Assembly (NCBI GenBank): GCA_030062745.1
Contig: CP099842.1
Span: 31,472,901-31,536,900, forward strand
Reading direction: 5' to 3'
Source of the DNA: Capitulum mitella
Taxonomy: Eukaryota > Arthropoda > Thecostraca > Pollicipedomorpha > Pollicipedidae
Length of the DNA stretch: 64,000 nucleotides
Under the pieces are notes generated by a model. That model did not search any database. It was not told where the DNA came from and saw only the letters and a list, made by a program, of their open reading frames with translations. Of the stretch, positions 23,571 to 34,800 are shown piece by piece; within the stretch, counting starts at the first letter, position 1; the number at the start of each line of letters is the position of its first letter. The position numbers and the translations under genes are program-made.

Positions 23571-23815
23571 TGAGGCCCGATAAGGGGTCCGACGAGAGAG
23601 ACCCCAAAGGGGCCCCTCTCGTCGGACCCTTTATCACGTCGGACCCCTATCTCGTCGGACCTCCTGAGGCCCGATAAGGGGTCCCACGAGAGGGACCCCG
23701 AAGGGGCCCCTCGTGGGACCCTTTATCACGTCGGACCCCTATCTCGTCGGACCTCCCGAGGCCCGATAAGGGGCCCGACGAGAGGAACCCCGAAGGGGCC
23801 CCTCTCAGACTCAAA
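23571..23815 (+). repeat. Tandem repeat, 92-94 bp unit, about 2.5 copies
   Basis: Each unit starts CTGAGGCCCGATAAGGGG (near 23571, 23665 and 23757). Each contains an inverted pair built on GGGTCCGACGAGAG and CTCTCGTCGGACCC, so each unit can form a hairpin. Confidence 0.85.
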
Positions 23816-25345
23816 AAAGGCCTGAAAGGCGCTGGGGTCCCTCTGAAAACGCGACGGGTTCTTGATGCAATCAGGGAGGCTCGGGACGGTTGGATAACCC
23901 CTGAGACTCATAGAAGGGCCCTTGGGGCCCACAAAGAGCCCCTGAGACCACAACAAGGTCCCAACACGGCAGATTGTCCCTGAGACCGTCATAAGGGTTG
24001 CAAGGCCCCTGAGACGCCCAAAATGAGGACTCAGTCAAAATGGACGTCATAAGGTCCCTTGGAATGCCATAGGGATCCTGAATGGATTTCACGGAACTGT
24101 GTGAAAAACTGAAGGTTCCTGATACAGTCAGAGGTCCTCCGGGAGGGTTAATGAGACCTTGAGATGGCAAGATGGTCCCTAAGATGGATAGAAGGGCCGT
24201 GAAACTCTCCAAAAGTCCCTGGGACCGCAAGGAGGCCCCAAAACGACGAAGGGGTCCATGAGACCGCTAAAAGTGCCAGAGACGACCCGAGACGGGAAGA
24301 ACTAAGGAGGGTGCCTAACGCGACATAAGGAGACCCTAACCAGCCAGAGGGACCCCCTGAACAGGTATTCATCAGTGGCCTTCTCAACCTCGAGAGGGGC
24401 CTTAAATGAGCTCCACTGCTCTTTTTGAAAACCTGAAGGATTCTTGATGCAGTCAGGGGGCACCGGGAAGCTCAGCTGGGTTCTGAAACGGCAAGATGGG
24501 CCTCTATACGGCAGATGGCCCCTGAGACCGCCAAAAAGGTGGGAGTGAGGCAGACAATAAGGAGACCTCTGAGACCGCTGGGGGCCCTGGACGGCCAGAG
24601 GGTCACCGAGTGTGTAAGGCGTCTCCTGGCTTGGAAAAAGTCCTCCGGCGACCCCCAGTGAGGCCCCTGAAGCGCCAGCAGAGGTCCCTGATACGGCTAG
24701 AGGAGCCCCAAGACTGTCAGGTATACCTCATTTTACAAAGGAGGATCACTTACACAGCCATGGAGACCACGGGAGACGTTCAGAGGGCCCATGACACTGC
24801 GTAGGGCCCCTGAAATCGTCAAAAGGTCGTTTGTAACTGCCAGAGGGCCCTTGAGACGGCAAAATTGTTCCCCAGAGACGATAGGAGGATAGCAGAGTCA
24901 TGTCATAACACAATTAACCTAGGATAACAGGAGGTCCACTTAGACTACTAGAGAGGGGCCTTTGAGACTGCTAATTGACAGTCTCTAGCAGTAGGAGCCC
25001 CAAGACGACCAGAGGAGCCCCCGAAACTACTGAATGTTGAGACGAGAGACTTATAGAGGGCCCTTGTTGCGGCCTGAGGGGCTCCTTAGAGGGCAAAAAT
25101 TGACCAGGGACGAAAGGAGGAAACCCGAAATGGCTTAAGCATCCCTGAAACTGTCAAATGGGTCTACGAAACTGGTGCCCTGAAACTGGCAAAGGAGGGC
25201 CTAAGACTTCCTGAGGTGTTACACGTGGAACTGTAAAAGGAATCTGAGATCACTAGAGGGCCCTGACACGGAGGACGGCCCGTGACCACCCAAAGTCCCC
25301 CTGTAAATGCAAGAGGGAACGTCATCTAAGCTAGTAAAAAAGTAT
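23816..25345 (+). repeat. Degenerate minisatellite (CCTGAGACNGC / AGAGGGCCC motifs)
   Basis: About 1.5 kb in which variants of CCCCTGAGACCGC, AAAAGGTCCC and AGAGGGCCC recur roughly every 30 bases with heavy drift. There is no gene in it, and any open frames are by-products of the repeat. Confidence 0.75.
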
Positions 25346-25685
25346 CCAGAAATTACGACAGGATAGAGGGTCTACTGAACCACATACAGACATTTGAAAT
25401 GGAGGGAGGGACGCAGCCGCCTAAAATACCACCGTTGTTGTCATATTTCGGACACTTTGTACGGGAACAAAACGCAAAATGTTCTCAAATAAGGCTACGC
25501 ACTTGACTATTTTTGGTTACTTTGTATGGTAAAGAACGCAAAATTATATGAAATATTTTCCCCTGAACCCTAGAAGATCGACGTTTTTTCATATCTGAAG
25601 AACGAAAAAGTGGGGCGAAGGCCCGGCCGGGAGGGGGCGCTGACCATTCGCCCCCCTCTTTGGGGAAATCCTGGATCCGTCCCTG

Positions 25686-28600
25686 CTTCCCGGATAGTTA
25701 CCATAGTTGACCAAAAGTATGGCAAAATCAGACATCCCTGTTTCATGGGTGATCCACGATGGCTGGCAAGTAGAACACAGCAGTTAACATCACTCGAATA
25801 TCATCTAATACCGCCGTTGGTAACGTATGGCGGATGGGGGGAGGGGCGATCGGCTGGTTTTGCTGCTCTACAGTGGACTTGCAGGGACCATATCTCCAGA
25901 AACGTCCGGCTAATTTTCCGTTTTTTTACCCCTGACGACGCTTTAGATATCAATTTAAAATGTCTAAAAATAGGCAATCCGCGACAAACAAGGGGTCGGG
26001 GCGGGGATGGATTTCGCCCCTCCACTGGATTTCGACCAAAGATTTCCAGCGAGAGGACTTCTCAGAACTAATTCTCATTTCAGGCTAGCCCCGCGAGAAC
26101 ATTTTACACTGTCGCTATTCTGAAGAATGATTAATATTTACGCCATATGAAACGAAACATCTTTGCCGAACTCAACCACCCCTCCCCGTCAGTCCCTAGT
26201 CAGCAAAAAATTGACCCCTGCCCTCCCCCCTTATGAAACTACGCCCCTGCGGTCGTACCGTCTACTACTACTGTATGCTTATCTCACGACACATGGTCAC
26301 CCCTTTCATTCGTTACGTTGAAATGATGCATATGCAAAGGCATGCATATCATGAACAACTGGTAATCTGCGTGAACAGTTTAAGCCTAGCCAGTTCAAAC
26401 CTAAACCAAACCTGCATTTGCGTGAAGCCATTCAATAGAAGACATCGGTGATATGTTATTGGTGTCAAAAGTTACGCTCCGACTGGTCATCCCGGGCCCA
26501 TCGGACCGGGAACTAATAGCTGACCTACCATTTGCTCTTTTCTCTTCATATTATCAATGACGTCACTGGAAATGTCTGATATTGGTAGGGTATGAATGTA
26601 CATGTTTTCCAACATTGACAGCACGAATGCGTACGCTTGTTTAACCTTTGCCGGAAATGCGGGGTAGACATCCCCTCGCCATTTAGGCCCTAATGGAGCC
26701 AGCGCCTCAGGACAAAAAGACATCGATGGCCTTATGCCTAAGGAATCCAACGGCACCCATGTCGACCCCGTCAGTTCAGCCAGTGGCCTCCTAGGTTAGG
26801 TTAAAGTTTATGGTTGGGAACTATAAATCAATTTTCCTCACTTAAAAACGACACATTTGGGGCCAAATAGGCCTGAAATCGTATCCTTTATTGTCAAAAA
26901 AAAAAAAATGGCATAGCGACGTTCTAAGGTCAAAAATGGTCATCTAAAATTATTGAATTCGTTTGACTCTGGAGAGATCATTGACCTATCTTAAATGTGC
27001 ATGCCCATTGCCCTAAATCAGTAAAAAAAAAACGACATTTGGCGCAAAAATCGCTCTGCACGCCTTCAGTAACGACGTCATAACCCAGTGTCCTGAGACG
27101 ACATCGGGTCATTTTTTCAAAACATATGCAATGAATGTGTCGTCAGCTATGCCAGATTTCACGGTGCTGTCGTACGCCGTTTTGCCGTGGTCCCGGAAAC
27201 ATTGCTTAGGAGGTGACATCCACCCCTTCGTCCGGCAGGGGTTAAGTTCGTATCATTGCGAACTGATAGAGCATTGGGTGTATTGGGGGGGGGAGCAGCT
27301 CAACATCGGGAGCCAGCTGAACATTGGGGGGCACTTCCCTTCCAAAGGATACAGAGTTCCACCCCTGATAATGTGCTTGCATGTAAGCCAGAATATATTC
27401 AGGCGAGTGAAGTGCCCGCATGTACATAAACATAGTATTTGTCCGTTTAATCTCGTGTCATTGCTATTAATCTGCACTAGCAATGGTATTCACCAGTAAT
27501 TATCACAAAAGGTTCTTCTGTACACAGAATGAGTCGTTCATTCGACAGTAAGTCATTTCCAACGCTTTTGGTTAGAAATCGCTCAGCCGTCATTGCTCGG
27601 GTCACACGTTCACATCCAGTCAGGTGAAAAACTACATGTTTGGAAGGGACTGCGGGTTGGATAAGGCCCGGGCAGTCCCCGCAACACCCTCACAGCCCTC
27701 CGACAGGTGATCAAGACGGGCTCCCTCCTCATAGCCTCTACCCAGCATCTCATTCACAACACAACTGATCTTATCAGTTTGACAGGTTAGCGCATTGGCA
27801 GAACTAAAAAACCTGCTCAACGGCCCCGCCTACCGAGGCTAAATATGGTTTTCTGTGTTTTTAGGGATGGAATTAAAATATGACACCCAGGTTTAAAGTT
27901 GTTACGGGTACTGCTACGTCGTAGCAGCTAGCTGCTCAACTTACATTACATTAGCACCATAAATACCGGAGCTATGGTCGGTTTACCACAAGGACTCGAA
28001 TACCTGCCATTACTTTTGCGGAGAGCTGTACGTCCTGGCAAAAATGGATAGCTCTGACAGTCCGCGCACGAACCGAACGTTAGAAGCAAATGAATGGCAG
28101 ACGAACACTGCTGGATGCTTAGTGTGCATGTATCTCATGCTGAACCTCGCCACCAACTCTTCGAGACGAGCATAGTTGACATTCGTATCGGTCACACGAG
28201 GTGTTCCTGTCAGGGAAAGACGCTACTGTGTGACATACTTCGAAACGTTCAATAGCGATGAGGCAGTGGCTGATCCGGGAGAGGGAAGCATCTGGTCCCC
28301 CTTCCATTGGAAAAGTGTTGCTCAAGTTGTCCTTTGCTCCCTACCCACCATTGCCGGACGGAGAGGTGTATCTTTTGCTTTCGTAACATTTCTTGAAATA
28401 CACGCTTATTTTTCGAAAATTGCAGCCAGAGTGGCCGAAATCCGGTGGGAAATCAACATTTCGCGGCAGGTTAGGTTACGCGGCTGGAGATTCGCCCTTC
28501 CCTCCCTCCCTCCCCCCCCTACTCCCTCCTTTGGCGCATGGCCTGGATCTGCCCGTGGATGACGGTTTACAGGTATCATCAATGTCAGGAAAAACACGGC

Positions 28601-30370
28601 GACAGTCCTAATGTTTGCTGAGCGCTGCAGGATGCCGACCGAGCACGTTATGACTCAGAGTCCTGAGAAGCCCAGCGGTGGTGTCTGGGAAATACCCCGC
28701 CACGGAGTCTGAGTCATCCGGGCCATGTGCCTGTCGGAGTTCGTCTCCGCAGCGCCGGCGCTAGACCGAGAACTTCAGCGGGGCGTTCGAATCCGCCGAC
28801 CATACGAAACTCCAGATCTTATCGTCTGATCACCAGGTCAGACCACGTGATCGCATCGGATTCGGGCCCTGAGGCACGCTAACGGATAAGGCAGCTGTGC
28901 TTCAGAATGTGGCTTGCGGCATGCAGGTTTCCGATAGACGGTTCTGCGACGAACTGGCCGTGCTGTCGCGGTGAGATGTGACGTAGCGTTACGCTCAGCA
29001 AGCAATTATACCCCGACGGGAAAATCAGCCGGAGCACTGAGCGGACGTGCTGCGCTGATGTTCATATTCCTTGTTCATGATGACCATCCGATATGCGGAC
29101 ATTGCCCAGGCAGTGTCAGTTCCACTTGAACTGGGCCTGAAAACGGAGAAATAATTAACGCTTGCAATTCATATGTCTTGCATTGTTTATATGGAACTCC
29201 CCTAACAATGCATCATACATTGCATTACGCATAAGGAACTTTCGGTTACGGCAGACAAACGGAACTAGTTGTTTCGTGGAACTGAATTGCATGGAATATG
29301 GACCTATTCTGTTTCAGGTTAGCACTAATTGAGACTCTGGAAAACTGTTGGTTTTGCCAGGGACAGTTTCTTGTCCATTATCTCCAACCATTAACATATG
29401 CGTATTATTGATATGTTGCTAAATTATGGACTGATCAGTGTTGCATTAGCGACGTCTAGAAATACGAGTTCTCTCAAGGCCAATAAACATCAGTCTTTAT
29501 AGCTGCGTCTTTCTTCTCTTTTAAGGCCTTTTTGTCGCTACTCTGTATCGTCCAGATTGCAAAGATCTTGAAACAATTCGATAGAAAAAATGTGCCAGTT
29601 AGTTCCCGTTTCCATGCGATCCGGAGCCTTTTCAAAGCTTTCCGCTCGTCGTCATACGAACGATTCACAAGGTGCTAGTCTTTTGGGGCAACTATGGACT
29701 TGTTAAAGATACATCGCTCTTAAAAGACTGATTTTCCCTCAGCGCAGCTACACAGCTGTGCAAGACTTATTCCGTACTGCGCCGCCGCCCCCCCCCCTCC
29801 CTTTACCCATACCGAGTAACGCATCGTAATGAACGTTGTATATTATGAGCCACACATTCACCTCGCAGATATTCATAGCACATCTTACATATACTCACAG
29901 CACCACACTAACCCCGATCACTTGTCCTTATCGAGCGGACTCGGACCAGTTGCCCGTTCCTGGAGACATCAGTACTGATCGTCCCCAAAGCGGCGCATCA
30001 CCGCGCCGACGACTGTATGGCTGCATCGTCTCGCCGTCGCGTGACCACTGCAGCGCAGCCAAACGGCATTCCATTTTGACGCCGCGCGACCGCGCTTACG
30101 GAACCCGGGAAGTGACGGACTGCGGGCGGCCGGGAGTTCCGCAGGGGAGTCCCGCAGGCGGCGGCTGGGGGGATCCCGGCGGCCGCCGTCCGGGCACGCT
30201 CAGATCATGTCCCGAGGACGCCTGCCGGGCCGAGTCTCGCCGGGCCGCTCCGTCAGACCGCGCCTCGGGTCGCGCCGTCCCGCCGCCGGCCGCCGTCCAC
30301 CGGCACAGCCGTCCGCCGTCACCCAACGAGCGCCGCCGGTGCGGCCGGCGAGGCGGGCCGCTCGTCACCA
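25686..30370. other. Unassigned DNA and 3' flank of STING
   Basis: Apart from tRNA-like sites near 28.73 kb and a degraded CTACGCCCCTG end near 26.24 kb, nothing is recognised. The STING 3' flank at 30.1-30.37 kb is very GC-rich. No AATAAA or ATTAAA was found on the minus strand within about 0.9 kb of the stop. Confidence 0.5.
28733..28801 (+). repeat. tRNA-like sequence (SINE head)
   Basis: The 5' GTCGG pairs with the 3' CCGAC, and GGGGCGTTCGAATCCGCC forms a T-arm with a perfect GTTCGAATCC B box. The D-arm and A box are poor. It sits in a composite that continues to about 28.96 kb, where CTAACGGATAAGGCAGC looks like a second A box. Confidence 0.5.
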
Positions 30371-30877
30371 TCAGTCGTCATACGCCCCCGGCGCGGCTGG
30401 CGGGTCAACGGCGGAGAGACTGTCGATGCGTCCGAACTCGAGCTCGGAGCTCTCCTCCGGCAGGCGGGCCGGGCTGGCTGTGGAGCCGGTCGCCGCCAGG
30501 CTGCCGGCCTCCTCCAGCCGGGCGGTCAGCAGCTCCGGCTCGGCCGGCTCGCCCTCCAGCTCGCGCAGCGCCCGCAGCCGCTCCACCACGGCGCGGCCCA
30601 GCTGGTCGGCGCTGTCGAACTTGACCAGCTCCAGCTGCCGGCCGATCGCCGGCTTGCTCTGCAGGATCTCCTGCAGCTTCGGCAAGAACCGGCGCGCGAA
30701 CTCCTCGAAGTCGGCGTCGCTGAAGTCGACCTGCGCGTCCTCGACGGTCTGACCGGCCGTGCGCAGCGGCGAGGCCAGCTCCATGGCCAGACGGTACGGC
30801 CGGCCGTCCTGCACCACCTGGTACACCGACGTCTCGCCGTACTTGCGGCCGTTCACGGTGGCCGCGCTGCGCAGCGC
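30371..30877 (-). CDS. STING1: STING exon B: rest of the cyclic-dinucleotide-binding domain and C-terminal tail
   Basis: This is the terminal exon, 168 codons plus a TGA stop at 30371-30373. The acceptor is CTCTGCCCGCAG|GCG, preceded by a CTGAC branch-like motif. It encodes VNGRKYGETSVYQVV, YRLAMELASPLRT, DFEEFARRFLPKLQEIL and VVERLRALRELE, which align in order with the second half of the STING ligand-binding domain. The last ~58 residues hold many Glu, Ala, Ser and Pro, with no PLPLRT-type TBK1 motif and no L-x-I-S motif. Read alone the exon is hard to recognise; pairing it with exon A makes the assignment. Confidence 0.83.
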   Translation of the reverse strand, partial: ALRSAATVNGRKYGETSVYQVVQDGRPYRLAMELASPLRTAGQTVEDAQVDFSDADFEEFARRFLPKLQEILQSKPAIGRQLELVKFDSADQLGRAVVERLRALRELEGEPAEPELLTARLEEAGSLAATGSTASPARLPEESSELEFGRIDSLSAVDPPAAPGAYDD

Positions 30878-31785
30878 CTGCGGGCAGAGCGGACCGGGTC
30901 AGGGACGGACGACCGCCCGCTCGGGTTCCGGCGGCACGACCCTCGGTGGGCCGGTCATGCGGTGAGCTCAGACTTACAAAATACGGCAGTGGACGATTCG
31001 AGGCAGTCGAATTCGTGCTCTCGTTACGGCATGGTCGCTGGTCATCCTTGGACAGCGGGAAAAACACGAGCGAGGTTTTAACCTTGTCACACTCAGCATG
31101 TATAGCGCACCGCATACTCCACATCGCCGTTCACAATCAAACTACATGTCACGAAAACGGCTTTTGTGCCCCTGAAATACACGCTGCTGCGATCATGAAT
31201 GTTTATTTTCACCGAAAGACGATGGCACAGCGCATCGACATTTACATACAGACTGCATAAGCACTAGGGCTGGGAATTCGGATTCGAAAGATCCGAACAT
31301 TCGGATCCGGCGGTTGTTCAAATTCTGGTCTCAATATTCGAATATTCGGCGAATATTCGGTTGGCTATTTTTCCGTCCGAATCTTCTTCGGATATCCGAA
31401 TGTCAGCTGAATACTCTGGTCTTGTTTTGAATTTGATTACAAAATCTGGGAATCTATTCGCGCCAAACTGTGCAGAACCAAGCATGACACTAGCTGGGAT
31501 ACTCCCCAGCGTTTTTGCGGCTTCTGCAAACCCTGCGATGAACAGAAGTCCGCGGCAGTGTCGATGAAATACCCTCTTCGCCCTGGCACTAATTTGCGCC
31601 CAAATTTCGACTGATGCGTAGCCCTGCAAGTGACATCACGCCTTAGCCGTGTCTGGCCACGACTGGCAGAAAGCCCTGGTTGGGATTAGTCCGTGAATGG
31701 AGCTGGACGCTACCGGAAGGTAAATACCGGCCTGGTTACATCGTCTACTTTGCTGAATATACACATACACACGCACACATACACA

Positions 31786-31840
<55 letters not shown>

Positions 31841-34800
31841 CTATTTACACATGTTTGACTGAAAACGACCGCTAAAAAACGAACGCATTCACTAACTTTT
31901 GGATACATCGCTCGAAGTTTCTAGTTTTTGTCTTCACAGTATCATTCAGGTTACAAACTGTTCGTACAGAATCACTCACATGCTCGTCGATGTCTTAAAG
32001 TCCAACGTTTTGAGACCATATCTCATCGCTGCAGTAAACTAACTAGCACAAAATATCAGTTTTGAGTTTTTCAAGACAGAAGCTGCGCAACTACATCATT
32101 ATGGCACATTTTAGTACGGAGAGAGCAAATAATCCTGTGGTGATGCACACTAGGGGAGGAATGTGCGCCGGCAAGGGGGGCGGGGCACCGAGTACTTTCC
32201 AAGCCATTTCTTTTCATGCAATGCCATATGGCCAACGTTAAATTTCGCCAGTTAAGGGGGGACACGGTGCCCCGTGCACCCCCCCCCTTCCGCCGCCTAT
32301 GGTTATGCAGATATCGTTTGAATACGTTTCAAATACTTAGGCAATGGGAAAAAGTACTAACCACCAATATAATGAAACAGACACAGACGCAATCACAAAT
32401 AAAATCACATCAACAGTATTTCGAGCCCAACATCCAGTAACTCAAGGTTGCAGAAGAATTTGACTATTTCCTTAAGGCTGGGGACGATTCATTGATGAAT
32501 ATACTTCTCCATATCAGGAGGCATTTTCTGTCGTTGCATGTCCGAGATGTCAGTGTCGTCGGTCAGCTGCTATCGCGTTAATGTCCTGTCATGTTCGTGT
32601 CGCATGTGCTCCGTTGGTGCCCCGTCGCCTAAATGCAATGTCAGACGTGAGAGTGTCGTGGTTACACCAGTGTGGTGTATCGAAGTTTGCAGCCTCCGAG
32701 ATTACATTTGAATTGCTGTGCTATATCGGTGCACATTAGTATGTCGCGTTTGTCAGAGCTATTTGTCTCGGGAATGTCAGGAGATTATTCTGTTGCGACA
32801 GTACATGATAACGTCTATTTTGCGTTCGTTCTTGTCTTTTACGTGTCGAGAGATTTATCGCATAGAGATTACGTATCCCGTACAGCTGTTTCATTTCGTT
32901 TTCATACAGAAAATGGCATCTGATTTTGATAGAGCATTCGAATGTTTGGACGTTTGTCTTTCTTGGTTCATTGTCAAGGTGCCTTGTCATATGTCGTTGT
33001 GTTTAGCTTTCAACGTCAGAATCTGAGAAAAAACATTGTTCACCAAGATCTGTCTGATTCCTACTTCCTAATTCTGAATGCAGTCCTGTTCAGTCAGAAC
33101 AATGTTTAAATGCACGAGTGAGAAACGAACGTATAACGCTAATCTTGTAGCGTCCAGGACATACACTGTCAGCGTTTCAGCACCGCCCTTTGTTAGTTTT
33201 ATCTGCTGCCTTTATGTAGGCGATATCTTTCTGCATTTGAGAAATAAAGAGCAACTAGAGCGCCTGACAGAGCGAGACATATTTGAACAACGGTCTGACT
33301 TCAAATCCACAAAAGAGCTATGTGATGAAAATGTAATCCCTTTTATTGACGTGACTGTTGATGGATACGGACACCGATATACAAAGACTGTGTACCGTAA
33401 AAAGACCAACAATGGACGATGCTTAAACGCTGACAGTGAATGTCCTGGCCGCTACAAGATTATTGTTAAAAGGCCATCCTCAGACGTGTATTTAAACATT
33501 GTTCTGACTGGACAGGACCATAACCAGAACTGGGACGGATCAGACAGATCTTGGTGAACTGGGTTTTTCAAACTCTGACGTTGACGGCGAAATACAGCGA
33601 CATCTGCCTACAATCGAGACGAAAAGGCTTCACGGGAAATCATCTCTCGATACGTAAAAGGCTACGACGACTGAAAAGTAGACGTTATCGTTTTGTTTCG
33701 GTAATGCATCATGAGCTCAAGTTCGTTGTCTCTTGCCCTACTGTCACGTGTCTGCGTACTATATCTTTTATCACTTTTTCGTCCGTTTTGTACGCTGGTA
33801 TCACCTGATTTCTCTAAAACACTGATTACGTTCTTGTTGTCCGTGCCAGTCTTCTTATGTACCAGTGTCCATGTATGGTCTGATTTCTTTCCCAACCGTC
33901 GCGTCTGTGTAGCCGTTCCTCACTAGTTTGTTTTAGTCTGTCGAGTTCGGAGTCAAGCAACAGCCAGTTGGAGCAGTTACGGAGAGCACGTCGGATGAAG
34001 GCCTTAGCGACGATGACCTTATACCGTCGCTATAAGGTCATCTGTTCCGGGCACTCACTGTCGGCGGACATACACCGACCTTCATCAGTCGCCTTTCGAT
34101 ACAGTGTCGTTCGGCATGAGCCATCGCGTACATCAATGTTCACATCAAGAAAAGGAATCACATTGCCCTGACTCATTTCGTATGTAAACATGACGCTTTT
34201 TCGAAGTCCGCCTGACGCGTCTTTAATTGACTTTCGTCGCAAACTTCAACAAAAATGTCATCAACGTAACGGCAGTACACGTCAGGTTTGTCAGACTTAA
34301 TGTCACGAATTACTTCTGCCTCGACACTGCCCATGTAGTATGACGCGTGTCGAGGACCCGGTGGAGAGCTCACATATACTCAGTCGATCTGGCGGTAGAG
34401 CTGGCCACCGGGACAGCACAACAACGTCTCAGTGGTACAGGCCGAAACAGCATCTTTAATTACTGATCGCGATAGCTTATGACGCGGAAGACTGGAATGG
34501 TTGTGCGCACGCTCAAAGATGTACTCAGTCGTCTCCTGAGCAGGTACTCTCCGTAATGTTACATTCCGACAGTGTTCCCAAATTCAACCAGTTCGGTGTC
34601 AAGGATGTAGATGTTCACTCATGCTACTGGATTCCCCTGTTGTTAGGCTTCCTTGCAGCTGCAACGTTCCTTATCTTGTCAGAGATCGTCAATCAGCACT
34701 GAGCAGAGGACGCTGCCAAACCGGTGTCTAACTGTCCCAGGCAACACAAATCGGACGGGCAGGTCTTGATGCGCGAGGGATGCAAAGGTCAGTGGAGACG

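Larger units (their letters stand above)
23527..25685. mobile_element. Long element with hAT-like ends and minisatellite interior
   Basis: The left end CAGGCGCGGATCCAAGG and the right end CCTGGATCCGTCCCTG are inverted copies. The flanks CCTTTCGG and CTTCCCGG agree at 5 of 8 bases, with differences only C/T. Between them are a 92-94 bp tandem repeat and about 1.5 kb of degenerate minisatellite. No protein is encoded. It is either a single expanded MITE or two unrelated half-elements. Confidence 0.5.

Noticed and set aside
29836..30752. Plus-strand open frames opposite STING exon B
   Set aside because: They are antisense shadows of GC-rich coding sequence. The minus frame has splice sites and family motifs; these do not.
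31788..31837. TA run considered as a promoter or origin
   Set aside because: It is an ordinary microsatellite within an intron, with no associated motif.
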